A stretch of DNA of 64,000 nucleotides from Colletotrichum lupini (GCF_023278565.1 NC_064679.1:1860001-1924000), one strand, 5' to 3'; shown: positions 36,482 to 48,025, counted from the stretch's first letter. Notes: generated by a model from the sequence alone, not told the origin. Made by a program: numbers and translations.

Positions 36482-36542
36482 GCCCGGCTAGCTCAATCGG
36501 TAGAGCGTGAGACTCTTAATCTCAAGGTTGTGGGTTCGACCC
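36482..36542 (+). pseudogene. tRNA-Lys(CTT), 3'-truncated
   Basis: The 5' acceptor strand GCCCGGC, the D arm (TAGCTCAATCGGTAGAGC) and an anticodon stem-loop with CTT between GAGA and TCTC are all present. The variable loop and the start of the T arm (GTGGGTTCGACC) follow. After that the sequence runs into GTAAGCTACTTTCCC. The 3' half of the T stem and the 3' acceptor strand that should pair with GCCCGGC are missing. Box A and box B remain, but a mature cloverleaf cannot form. It is best read as a truncated gene copy. Confidence 0.8.
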
Positions 36543-36845
36543 GTAAGCTACTTTCCCTATTTCTCTCATGTTCTCTAGAACATGTCACTAACAAGCACTA
36601 GCCACGTCGGGCTCAATTCCCGTCAGCGATTGACGCAATTTCCCTTTTTGATCATGTTGTCTTTGTTTTGTCTTCAATTCCATGGCTGTAATTTGTTCGA
36701 AAGAAAAACTCCTGGTCCCAAATATCGCGAAGTTCAGCAGCTTTGATTCATCTTCTTTAAGGTAGGTGCCAGCCTAGAGCAAGATCTCAAAGGAAACGAT
36801 CCAAGAACATGTCTAGACGTTGGACGACTTCTCTGAAAGCCTGAC
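36543..36845. other. Intergenic
   Basis: T- and C-rich sequence between the tRNA fragment and the decarboxylase stop codon. Nothing recognisable. Confidence 0.5.
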
Positions 36846-38126
36846 TTACATGCGAGAACCTCCCATCGGCGCTCTAGCCAAGATGCTCCCATACTTTGAA
36901 AACCCACCAGCCGTTGGAATGAAATCTTCAACCCTCACCCCGGCCTTTTCCTGGAAGATGCAAATGACATCCGACCCTCCAAACCGGAAACACGAAACCT
37001 CGTCCCCCTTCCTCAGCACATCCCCCTCTGCGACAAACAAGTCCACAGACGATACCATGGCCATCCCGATGGGCAAGAACGCAACCTTGCCGAGCACCGG
37101 GTTCTCAATCACCACCAACCCCCTTGTCTGAAGGAACTGATATCCCGGGTTCTCGGAAGCGTCCGCCCCGCCCATCATACGCACCTGTCCGTCGCCGACG
37201 GTATCGGCCTCGAGATGCGCCATGCCCTGGATGTTCTTGGCTTCCAACACCGTGCCCGACACGGGCGCGTGTTAGCGGTGGTAGTTTGTGGTATTCAGGA
37301 ACGCGTGCATCCAGATCCCGCCGTCAAAGTCTGCGGCGTGAGCGCTGCCCTGGAGCAGCATGCTGATCGGCCAGCGGACGCTTTTGATCTCGACGGAGCC
37401 GTACGGGGTGATTTTGGCGACGCTTTGGTTGGCGAGGGCGTTGTCATAGGTGCAGTCTGCTGGGTAGACTATCACGCTGTCGTCGTCGGGGGAGGCGATT
37501 GGTCGAAGGCCCGGTTTGAGGCGGCGGGTGAAGGAGGAGTTGAAGGTCCGAAAACCGCCTTTTGGGATTTCTGCTTCATGGAAGCGGTAGGGGGGTGAGG
37601 TTGCGAAGGATTGGAGGGAAGAAGGGGTGATGGAGGCGGGTGTGTCGAGGAATTGGCCGACGAGTCGCGCGTAGACTACGATCCAGGAGGATAGCCAGGT
37701 AAGGCCTTGCGAGTCTGGGCGGATTGGAGTTTGGAGTTTGCGGAGAGGGGGTTGGTCTAGGACGAAGTAGAATGTGCAGAGGATGTCGTAGATGTCTTTG
37801 CCTTCGAAGCTCTCGCGGGGCACCCATTTCAGGAGGTCGTTTGCGAAGGTCAGGAACGAGTGTGCGTCTTTGATGGCCAGTTTGGGCATGAAGTCTGGGT
37901 TCTTGTCGCGGGCGGAGCGGACTGCGGAGTCTAGCCCTCCTGGGCTGACTTGTTCGAGGTAGCCGATGAGCATGACGATGACTGGGTTGAAGCGGAAGTA
38001 CCCATCGTTGGAGGTAGATATTTTTTGGATGGCTTTCTGGGTAATACCTGGGGCTTTGCTGTCGAGGTGAGAGATGGGAGAGATGCTGGTGACTTCGTCG
38101 GGTACGGTTATTACGCTGAGTGACAT
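36846..38126 (-). pseudogene. Phosphatidylserine-decarboxylase-like (PsiD-like) enzyme with an in-frame stop
   Basis: Intronless frame of 427 codons starting MSLSVITVP at 38126, with TAA at codon 285 (37274-37272) and the natural stop at 36846. Frame and similarity continue unchanged on both sides: ...MHAFLNTTNYHR, stop, HAPVSGTVLEAK... In PSD enzymes this spot is the conserved H-R-x-H-x-P region, so one base change (most simply Tyr to TAA) explains it. Other family features are an FNSSFTRRLKPG block (about 198-209), PADCTYDNA, WPISMLLQGS and the C-terminal FGGSDVICIF (about 382-391), whose Gly-Ser is the expected self-cleavage site that forms the pyruvoyl group. Soluble fungal members include amino-acid decarboxylases such as PsiD of the psilocybin pathway, so the substrate may be an amino acid rather than a phospholipid (inference). 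Sequencing error or stop readthrough is the alternative to a pseudogene. Confidence 0.8.
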
Positions 38127-39435
38127 GATGAGTGATCGACTTGCTATATGTCAGACTGTTTTCTGGTGGATGTAACTGGAATCAAAGAGTTGCTGGTAGA
38201 AAGTGGCAACACGCCAACCTTCAACCAGACTTCAAGGGGGGTCTATATAACCTTTGGTTTCGCTAGAAGCCGATCGGTAGAATGCCAATCCATCTCAACA
38301 ACGGTCCGTAGCAGTGAACCCGCCAGATGGTAAGCTACCCACAATGCGGATGTCTTGCGACAGACGTGGCGTTCGTGATGGTCTTCCCTCGGAGAACTTA
38401 TCTGAAGTCGTCAAGTCGGGTTCATGCACAGCTCCCCCAATCAAGTGACCCCCCCCCCCCCCCCCCCCCGGGTGCATTGCCGCATCCATATGACATAGCC
38501 GAGGGACACTGTTGAGATGGAAAAGATGGGATTTTGCCCTCCTTGACGTGAACCACGAGCTTACTGCCAAACATAGAATGGTTTACGGGCCGCCCACATG
38601 GCTGAGGTGTTGAGGCGTACGAGGCTCGTGTTGAGGCGCGGTTCATTCGTACAGGTTTCCGCCACTGCTGTGTATTTTTTGCCTACGAGGTAAGTTTGTC
38701 CGGTCTCTCCATAATCTAAGGATGAAAATAAACCTATTTTTGTGAAAGAATGCCTCGAAATGCGAAGAGTTGGCGGCATCGTTGGATTTTGAAAGGGCAC
38801 ACTTGTGGTCCAGCCCTGGAGCCATTCTGCCGACGCCATACTGATGACCATTAATCCAGGCATACCTCGCATTGTTACAAAGTTTGATTTGATCAGACAG
38901 ATTTTGAGAACTGACAATTCTGTCTCGAAGAGTGAAAACTGGTCCTGTTGACTATGCCACATCATGACAATTTCCCTCTCGATAGCACCTGACGGCATAA
39001 CTGTCGCGCTGATGAGACTCAAAGTCAGCCGCACTCAGTCGAAACTGGCTGACTTTTGCCGCTATCAAGAATTGTTGGATGTTGAACTCTTGTATATTAA
39101 TGGCCATTCTCGGTGCTTTATTTGTAACTGGTGCAAGGAGTGTTGCTGTTCGGTGCATTTTTCGGGATTTACTGAGAAAGGTTTAGCGCGGTGATGATTG
39201 GAAACCTCACTTCCGAAAACGGAAACTGGCCGATGAGACGAAGACCTACGCTGCGCACCCAATATGTCTTACGGATTCGTCAGGGATACAACGCAGACCT
39301 TTGCTAGATCACCAGAAAAAGGAATAACAAAGCTTGTGATATTCAGAGCGACATTTCACAGGCTAGATTGCTAGCAAACACATCGAGCATAGTGGTAAAT
39401 GCTGAAGAGCATCAGTTGATGTTCCAAGGGACGCG
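38127..39435. promoter_or_regulatory. Intergenic between divergent decarboxylase and P450-1
   Basis: 1.3 kb separating two divergent cluster genes, so it probably carries both promoters. It contains a 21-C run. Open frames in it (for example minus 38,561-39,034) have no family resemblance and no splice support. Confidence 0.4.
38449..38469 (+). repeat. 21-C homopolymer
   Basis: Run of 21 C followed by GGGTG, in the divergent promoter region. The length may be imprecise in the assembly. Confidence 0.9.
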
Positions 39436-41494
39436 ATGCTTGATCGAGCCATTTCACACAAAGAGTGCTTGCACCTTCTGCAAGCAAGAGTTGCACAGCT
39501 AACCGTCTCATACGTTGCGGCTCTATCATTGTGTCTTGTAAGAAATACTCTGAATGACACAAAGCTTCACTGGAACTCAAGACTAACGTACCTAGGTCGT
39601 CTTGTACCTCTTGACAGCCAGCACTTATAATGCGTATTTCCATAAACTTGCCGCGTTCCCAGGACCTCTATTAGGAAGATGCAGTCTGGTGAGTACGCCT
39701 TAGCTGTATCTCGTTGGACTTGCAATGCTCAAGTTTCTCGCCATAGATCTGGCGAATCTTTCACTCTCAAACTGGCCGCCTTCACTACGCCATCCAAGAG
39801 CAGCATCGCAAACATGGTAGGGCTTTTCTCTCCCCCAATCCATGACAAATACTTAGTCAATTGAACGTCGGTAGGACCCGTTGTCCGAATTTCTCCCAAT
39901 GAGCTCTCCTTTGCTTCAGTGGAGTCGTGGAAGGCAATCTACGGCCACCGCGCTGCAGGCGCAGCACCAGTGATCAAAAGCGAGTTTTACGATATCTATG
40001 GCGCAGGCTTCAAATCATTATGCATCGGTAGTGAGCGTGATCCTCATAAGCACGGCCAAATGCGCAAAATGCTCTCTGCTGCCTTTTCCACAAAGATGTT
40101 GCTGGACCAGGAAGATATTATTACCAAGACAGTCGACGCTTTCGTACATCGGCTTGGGGAAGATCGTTTCCGAACTGAGGGTCTCAACATGACCAAGTGG
40201 TATGAGATGATAGCCTTTGACTCCTTGGGCGAAATGGCGTTTGGCGAATCCTTTCATAGTGTCAAAGCTGGTAAGTAAATAGAAGTTGAGAGTTTCAAGC
40301 CTAAAGCTTTAGCTCGGAGATGGCCAAGCAGAACATCGTAATATTAATCACTTCGCATTATAGGAAAGCCACACAGCTGGTCGGAGATCATAGTCAGCCA
40401 TCTATACTTCATCACACTGGTTGACAACCTTCGTCGTCTCCCTTTTGTGGCTACAGTAGCCCGCGTGCTACTCCCGTCAACTCTTGCTGTCCAAAATCAG
40501 AACTCCCAGTATAGCCGGAAAAAGGTCGAAGAGTACGTAAAATACTAACCTCACGCTTGGGTGCATGTAGCTCATGGTTGATTGTTAACCCTGGAACTGC
40601 AGACGTCTATCCAAAAAGTCAAACCGCAATGACTTTCTGTCTACCGTTGTCAAGAGTTACGAAGTGGGCGCTATCAGCAAGGAAGAGATGACGGCCCATG
40701 TGTCAACTTTGACGTGCGTCCCCTCAGTTCAAGGTCATTTGGGAATGCTCGAGGTTTTGCTAACGATGTACTCATAGAATCGCGGGTGGCGAGACGACTG
40801 CGACATTCCTTGCCGCGGCGACATACTATCTGCTCCGAAATCCAGTGTGTCTACTAAAGCTTCAAACAGAGATAACGGCAAAATTCTCTTCATTCGAAGA
40901 GATAAATGCCACTGTAGCTCGCCAGCTCCCATACTTGCAAGCCGTCATCAGCGAGGGCCTTAGGTTGTATGCACCGGGCTCTCAGGGGTTTCCGCGATTA
41001 TCGCCAGGCATGAATGTCGGCGATATCTACGTCCCAGCGGGTGTAAGTAAACTTGAAGCACAATCAAAAGAATGGAGTCTGATGAGAGTGCCTATAGGCT
41101 GAGGTCTTCACGCACGCGTGGACTCTGACGCATAGCGAAGGGTATTTCTCTGAGCCGAAAAGCTTCAAGCCTGAACGCTGGCTAGACGCGGGATCCACAG
41201 ATGTCCGCGAGGCTAGCCAGCCATTCTCCATGGGCCCTCGGGGATGCTTGGGACAAAAGTGAGTTTTACAGCCCTTAACGCTTTGTGAACGCACCCTACT
41301 TTACAAGCGATCCCATGCTAATACGACTATTAAGCTTCGCATACATGGAAATCAATCTCATCTTGGCCAAGATGCTGTGGCAGTACGACCTAGAGCTGGT
41401 TGACAAAGATTTAGACTGGGAACAGGAAAGCCAACTACATGTGATGTGGTGGAAACCCGCACTCATGGTCCGTTTCACGCATAGAACATCTTGA
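39436..41494 (+). CDS. Cytochrome P450 monooxygenase (P450-1), nine exons, intact
   Basis: Exons are 39436-39537, 39596-39688, 39747-39816, 39875-40270, 40364-40532, 40603-40713, 40778-41042, 41098-41258 and 41335-41494. They sum to 1527 nt, giving 508 aa with all phases consistent. A membrane anchor lies near residues 24-44 (VSYVAALSLCLVVLYLL), then a Pro hinge AAFPGPLLG. GPVVRISPNELSF is the usual N-terminal block of fungal CYP65-like P450s. The I-helix is AGGETT, the PERF-type motif is FKPERWLDAG, and the heme loop is FSMGPRGCLGQ with the axial Cys. It is an ER-bound heme-thiolate monooxygenase; its substrate is unknown. It faces P450-2 tail to tail, 312 bp apart, and shares exon sizes 93, 70, 111 and 161 with it. 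The CYP family is judged from pattern only. Confidence 0.9.
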
Positions 41495-41806
41495 TAGAAG
41501 CCAACGAGCGCCTTCACAGCCGGTAGGAATCAGCCGCGCCAGGGCTGTGAAAGGCTATAAGAGGTGCGAGAGTGAGGAAAAGTCACGATCAATATTTCAT
41601 CTTCATGCACATTTAAGTTTCAAATTTGCTTCGCATCACGACCGACCAACCATCTTTGCAGGAATATAGTGTTAGCCTAGCAAAGCGTGGTCGGCGCCCA
41701 AGACTTTGGTCTTGGGCTAGTAATTCTTGAAGACCTTTAAGCATCACTGAACAGTGTGAAAACTCGAAAGCTTCTCTGCGAAGCCTGATTTATAGCTGCC
41801 ATTTTG
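41495..41806. other. Intergenic between convergent P450 genes
   Basis: 312 bp carrying both 3' flanks. Nothing else is recognisable. Confidence 0.5.
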
Positions 41807-42469
41807 TTAATGAAACACACGGGGCTTGAGTTTCACCATCAGACGAGGCTTCTCCCACAACGTATGCATCCTTGAATCCCGGTGCCAGTCGAGACTCTCG
41901 TCAGCGAGCTCCAAGTCGTACCTATAGACCAGCTTCGCCATAGTTGTGTGAATTTCCATCCAGCCAAGGCTGCGACGTTTGATGATTAGAACGTGCCTCA
42001 AACCACCATATCATTATTTGGAACTCACCTTCGTCCCATGCATGATCGCGTTCCATATGAAAACGGCTGACTTGCATCGAGGTCATCCGTTGGGTTGTCC
42101 ACGAGCCACCGCTCAGGTCTGAATTCCCACGGCTCGTCAAAGTTCGAAGATGACATACTTGCCGCAAAGGTACTCGTCGAAACTGTGGTCTTGAGATGAA
42201 CTTATGTAAGCTAAGAGTTCCCAAGGCAAGGAAATGTAAGTACGCACCCCGCCTGGCAAGAAATGACCATCAACCGTGCAGCCACCATTGGGTACTACAC
42301 GGGGAAGGGCAAAAGGAAGCGGAGGATAGACGCGCATAGCCTCCTGCGCCACGGCTCTGAGATACTTCAATGGAGTCGCCGTCGCCGCAGTAATATCCTC
42401 GTAGCTAACAAAAGCTGACCGCACCTCATCCTGTAAGCGCGCCAGAATCGCAGGGTTCTTGAGCAGGTA

Positions 42470-44891
42470 AGTCGACCCACCCCCTTTTGGCCACCCCCCC
42501 TTTTGGCCACCCCCCCCTTTTGGCCACCCCATTTCTCCATCCCAGCCACCGCATTAAAACCCTACCCACGATTTTCAAACCACCATAACAATTACAAAAA
42601 TCGTCCAAATGCAATTCTTTTTTATATACTTATTTATCGATATATAATAGTCTTATATACCGAAAATAAAGTTATTCGGGCTCTTGAGGCTATTAGAAGA
42701 GGTCTCTTAGTTAATCGGGCCTCGATTAAGTTCGGAGTTCTAAGGTTAACTCTTCGTAACTATAAGAGAGGCTACTAAATAAGGGTAATAGTATTCGTAG
42801 ACCTCTAGAGGCTTCTTCTATAATAAAAAGACTAACTAGCTTAATAGGTTCGTATTTAGTATAATCTAGGCGTTATACTAACCTACGAATAGCTTATAAA
42901 ATTCGCTAAGCGAGTTCTAAGATTCTAAGGGGATATAAATCCTCTTAAAAAGAGATAGATAGACGCTTTTTTAAGGAGGAACTTATTAATTAAGGTTTAA
43001 AGAAGTCGTACTATCGATTCGAGGTATCTAAATAGGGCTACTACTAATATAATTAAGTTATAGTTTAGATTACTTAATATACTAGAGATTAGTAATATTA
43101 AATAAGCTAATAAGTATAATATAAATAAGACTAGTATCCTAGAGGGCAAGGGATTTAATAGCTTAGTTTTGGGCAAAGTAAAGACTATAGTAGTACGAAA
43201 AAAAGAGCCTAGTTCGCGTGCTTAGGTAACGATTATTAAGTATATCTCTACTAATAGTCGAGCTATTAAACTACTAGTTATTATTACGAAGGTAACTTTG
43301 TTTACCTTATTATTCGCCTTATTATCAATATTACGTAAGCAAACTATATACCATATTAATCTACGACTTCTGTAGATTATTATAGGTATTGATTATGTAA
43401 GCAATACTGCTTATATAAGCTTACGTGAGCAATGGAAAGTACTGGAAGGTAACTGAATAATCTGAAATTTACTCGAGGCGGAATTACGTACTACGATTAC
43501 GCATTCACTTACGTATACGCTTATTAATTATATCATAATTAATAAGCAATGGAATATTCTAGTAGGAGGTTTTTATGCCTATATATAGGCGTGTATTTGC
43601 CTACCTAGACCTTTCGTTAAGCAAGCAACTTCTCATATAGTAATTCAACTATATTACTCTCTTTACTACAAAAACCTCTTTTATATACGCTTATATCCCC
43701 TATATTCATATATTCTTGCTTCTATATGAATATTCACTTTTTATATTCTTTATAAGAATATCCCGCATTACCTCGTTAAAGCTATACGTACTAGAGTTAT
43801 ATATAAGGGAAAGTCGGTATAGTAGCAGTAGTTTCTACTTAAACTTAACCCTTATACTAGTTAGGAGTTTATAGTAATAGATAATAGCTAAACGACCGAT
43901 AAGACTGCCCTTAAGTAGTTAAAAACAGTATTCTTACTATAGACTAAGACCCCCCCCCTTAGGGGGCTTAGTATACTTAATAAGCCTCGACTATTAGTTC
44001 TAAATAGCTATGGGAGTTATACGATAATAGAATTTATATAGGAATGCTATAGAAATAACGTCTACTTACTATTCTTATTACTATATACTTCTTATATCTT
44101 CTAGCCGTTAGATATAACTATCTTTAGACCTATTAAGTCTAAGTATAAAAAGGAGCTTAGTAAGGAGGATATAGTAGATAATTCTATTATCGTTAAAAAG
44201 CGGTACTTCTTAAGCTACTATTAAAAAGCTCGTTTAGCTAGTTTAACGTCGTTAAATATACGAAGTAGGTAGAAAGTAACTAGACTATATCCCCCTAATA
44301 TAGCCAGACTACTTACTAATCTAATAGTCCTACCTAACCCAGTTATACTAACTAAAAAGACCATAGATACTAAGTAAGTAACTAGTAATACTAAAAAAGC
44401 TATTAACTAGATATTAGCAGCGTTTATTATTAACTAGTTAACACCTAAGAAGGCTAGCGAGCTCTGCGATTAGTTAAAGTTATTTATAGAGCTTAGTCTA
44501 GACTATAATACTTAATAACTATTATTTAAAAAGGTAAAAAAGGTATTTAGTAAGCAGGCCTACTATTTAGTAGCATCTTAGTACTATATTCGAGTTCTAG
44601 AAGCTAAAGTTAACTAATTAAGGCCGCGGAAAAAGAAGAGTATACTAATAGACCTAAACACTAGGTTCGCGAATATCTAGGATATATAGAGAGCTTAGGA
44701 GGACTCTAGTGACTATTTAGTTAGTCCTAGTCGACTCGCAGGGGTCGAATTACCTAGGGAGAATAATAACTATATTATTATAAGAGTAGAAGATAGTTAA
44801 TTAATTAAGTATAGTTAGTGGCGATGTTTTGATACTATGTTTTAATAGGGTGGCCAAAAGGGGGGGGTGGCCAAAAGGGGGTGGGTCGACT
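42470..44891 (+). mobile_element. Tc1/mariner (Fot1/pogo-like) transposon A, 2,422 bp, degraded
   Basis: Termini AGTCGACCCACCCCC and its inverse are flanked by TA (42468-42469 and 44892-44893). Subterminal CCCCCTTTTGGCCACC repeats occur three times at the left end and twice at the right. The plus strand holds a transposase remnant: a Psq-type helix-turn-helix (RALEAIRRGLLVNRASIKFG) near 42,680-42,740, and a DDE segment near 43,980-44,270 with RLLVLNSYGSY and PLDITIFRPIKSKYKKELSK, interrupted by many TAG/TAA codons. CpA depletion marks the interior as RIP-affected. A 514-bp insertion lies inside it. It is oriented tail to tail with transposon B and is inserted in a P450 exon. Confidence 0.88.
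43282..43795. mobile_element. 514-bp insertion inside transposon A, probably a solo LTR
   Basis: Absent from the related transposon B, whose sequence is continuous across the site. It is flanked by GTTAT on both sides (43277-43281 and 43796-43800), a 5-bp target duplication. Unlike its surroundings it keeps many CA and TG dinucleotides, so it arrived after RIP of transposon A or escaped it. It has no coding capacity. Its A+T-rich sequence with a TATATAGG region near 43,580 and a 5-bp duplication suits a solo LTR, but its ends (TATTACG...CTAGA) are not the canonical TG...CA. Confidence 0.55.
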
Positions 44892-44896
44892 TAGTA

Positions 44897-46784
44897 AGTC
44901 AAAGCACCCACTTTTGGGCACCCCCCCCTTTTGGGCACCCTAACAAAATATAGCATCTAAACATCAACACCAACTACAATTAATTAATTAACTACCTTCT
45001 ACTACTATAACAATATAATCAAAATTCTCCCTAGGTAATTCGACCCCTGCGAGTCGATTAGGACTAACTAGACGGTCGCTAGAGTCCTCCTAAGCTTTCT
45101 ATACGTTCTAAATATCTACGAACTTAGTATTTAGGTCTAAATATATAGTCTTCTTTTTCCTAGGCCTCATGCGCTCAATCCTAGCCTTAAGAACTCGAAC
45201 TTAGTACCGAGATATAGCTAATTAGTAAGCCTACTCCCCAAAAGCTTTTTTTATTTTTTAAAATAGTAGTCGTTAAGTACTATTGTCTAGACTAAGCTCT
45301 ATAAATAGTTTTAAGTAATCGCAGAGCTCGCTAGCCTTCCTAGGAGTTAACTAGTTAATAATAGAGGTCGCTAATACTTAGTTAAGTAGTTTACTAGTAT
45401 TACTAGTCGTCTGCCCAGCTTCTATACCCCTTTTAAATAGTATAACTTATATAGGTAGGACTATTAAGTTAAGAAGTGGCTTAGTTATATTAGGTAGTTA
45501 TAGTCCAGTTACTTTCTACCTACTTCGTATATTTAACGACGTTAAACTAGCTAAATAAGCAAGCTAGTAGTAGCTTAAGAAGTACCGCTTTTTAATAATA
45601 GTAGAATTATCTACTATATCCTCCTTACTAAGCTCCTTTCTATATATAAACTTAATAAGCCTAAAGATAGCTATATTTAATAACTAGAGGATATAGGAAG
45701 CGTATAGTAATAAGAATAATAAATAGACGTTATTTTTATAGCACTCTTATATAAATTCTATTGTTATATAACTCCTATACCTATTTAGTACTAATAGTCG
45801 AGGCTAGTTTAGCTTACTAAGCCCCCTAATAGGGGGGGTCTTAGTTTATAGTAAGAACACTTCTTTTAGCTAGTAAAGGGCAGTCTCGTCGGTCGTCTAG
45901 CTATTATTTATTACTATAAACTTCTAACTATTATAAGCAGTAAGTTAAAGAGGGAACTACTACTATTAACCCGACTTTCCCTTATAAATAACTAGTAGTT
46001 TAATAGCTTTACTATTAGCAGAGATATACTTAATAATCGTCACCTAGGTACGCGAACTAAGCTCTTTTTTTCGTACTACTATAGCCTCTGCTATGCCTAA
46101 AACTAGCCCATTAGCTCCCTTACCCTCTATTATATTAGTCTTATTTATATTATACCTATTAGCCTATTTAATACCGCTAATCTCTAGTATATTAAGTAAT
46201 CTAAACTATTATTTAATTATATTAGTAATAGCTCTATTAACACGGCGCGAATCGATTAAACGACTTCTCTAGACCCTTATTAATAAATTCCTTTTAATAA
46301 AAGCGTTAATCTATCTCTTATTAAGTAGTTTATTATCCCCCTAGGACCTCAGAACTCGCTTAGCGAATTCCCTAACCTGTTTATAAGTTAGTATAATACC
46401 TAGGTAATGCTATATACGAATCCACTAGGCTAGCTAGTCTTCCTGCTATAGAAGAAGCCTCTAAAGCTCTGCGAATGCCCTCGCCCTCGTCTAGTGGCCT
46501 CTCCTTCGACCCTAAAGTGTTATCCTAGGAACCCCGAACTTAATCGAGGCCCTTTTAATAGAGAGACCGTTTCTAATAGTATTAAGTACCTATTAGAGCT
46601 CATTTTCGGTATACGATACTATTACTTATTAATCAGTAAGTATGCTAAAAAGGAATGCATTTGGACGATTTTTGCAATTGTTGTGTTGAATTGAAATAAT
46701 AGGTAGGGTTTTAATGTGGTGGCTGGGAGGGATTTTTGGGGGTGCCCAAAAGGGGGGGGGTGCCCAAAAGTGGGTGCTTTGACT
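44897..46784 (-). mobile_element. Tc1/mariner (Fot1/pogo-like) transposon B, 1,888 bp, degraded
   Basis: Termini AGTCAAAGCACCCAC and its inverse are flanked by TA (44895-44896 and 46785-46786), with subterminal CCTTTTGGGCACCC repeats. The transposase remnant is on the minus strand. Its helix-turn-helix (NGLSIKRASIKFGVPRITL) lies near 46,500-46,570 and its DDE region near 45,540-45,860. It is clearly related to transposon A but has its own TIR, so it belongs to a sister family rather than the same copy. Numerous stops of RIP type make it inactive, while both ends remain well preserved. Confidence 0.88.
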
Positions 46785-48025
46785 TACGTCATGCAAGAAA
46801 GAGTAGTGGCTGTCGTCTCGCTGCCGGCAATGCTGGAAAAGGACTATGAGTACGTTTCATGGAGGGATAACTTGGGCGACTTACACAAAGTCAGAAGAAT
46901 GTGCTGCAATCTGGGCGTCCGATATTGCCGCCTCATTACGGGCTTCGATCATTTTCGTGAGGAAATCTTCTCGATCCGACTGTGAGGCCAGGCGACTACC
47001 AGAAAAGGGCCTTAGCATTGCAACCCAAAAAGACGGCGTTTGCCCATGGGATGTTTGCAGTCAAACCTTTGAACCAAATCCATGGTATACTTTTGATGCG
47101 TGCGACTTTCTTTGAGAAGCTTGTCAATAAGGCCAGAAAACACTGTCTGGGCAATGCCGGCGAGGGCTGGAAATCTGCGAAAGCAATCGGCGAGAGCCCC
47201 CATACGCAAGCTTTTGGTGACGATCGAAATCCAGAAGTGCTCCTTGCCCGAGTCGACACCGCCAAAGTCCTTGCCAAAAGCCAGGCTTCCAATTATATCG
47301 AAGGTGGCGAGGTTGAACCACATGACCATGTCGGTTCCTTGAGTCCCCACGTCTACCATTCCAATCTTCTCAATAAGGCGGTCGACACATTCAGCGACCA
47401 TCGGTTCTTGTGACTTGAGAGACCTGTCGGAAAATGCGGTACCAAGATATCTACGCATCTCTGCGTGCTTCTTGGGATCACGCTCGCTAACGATAGACAA
47501 GGCCTCCACGGCGAAGTTGCCCCCATCATAGAATTCGCTCTTGATGAAAGGCTCAACACCCTTGCGTACACCATAGATATCCTGCCATGACGATGCCGAA
47601 CTGAAGCTTAATTCGTTTGGTGCTACGCGAACGACGGGACCTGGTACGATAAAAGAGTCAGAGCGAGCACTCCCGGAGTAGGTGTCTGCACATGGGTCAT
47701 GCAACTCACCGTACTTTTCGTGTAGCTCAAGTTGACGATACGGCTGACGACCACTCATGAAGTTCCACGAATATAAAGCCTACATAAGAATGTGTGAGTA
47801 CTTGCACGCGGCACAGCACAATAAGAGGGAGTGCTAGAACTTGCATTGCTAAGTGACGCCGATTTAGGGCCTGGAAACTTTCGTAAAGGATGGAACCACC
47901 ATGTTGCAACTTTGTACAGAACCACGGCGACCAACGCCTACGTGAGAGCACTTTGATTAGGGAAAAGGTTTACTGACATGGGAGCTACACAATCAGCTTA
48001 CCAGGCCAGCTATCTGAGACTTCAT

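Larger units (their letters stand above)
41807..48025 (-). pseudogene. Cytochrome P450 (P450-2) split by two DNA transposons
   Basis: Minus-strand exons are 48025-48002, 47937-47845, 47779-47710, 47640-47067, 46995-46885, then 46832-46787 interrupted and resumed at 42467-42248, then 42189-42029 and 41969-41807. Leaving out the two inserted elements and one copy of each TA duplication, the sum is 1467 nt, or 488 aa, with no stop or frameshift. Visible features are an N-terminal anchor (ALVAVVLYKVATWW), a FHPLRKFPGP hinge, a GPVVRVAPNELSF block, the I-helix AGSETTATT only 11 codons before the break, FRPERWLVDN and the heme loop FSYGTRSCMG. Intron 2 uses a GC donor (GCAAGT at 47844) with TAG acceptor. 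The insertion lies in two adjacent Tyr codons just after the I-helix. As it stands it cannot give a full enzyme. Confidence 0.9.

Noticed and set aside
38561..39034. Minus-strand open frame of 157 codons between the decarboxylase and P450-1
   Set aside because: No motifs, no splice partner, lies in a divergent promoter region.
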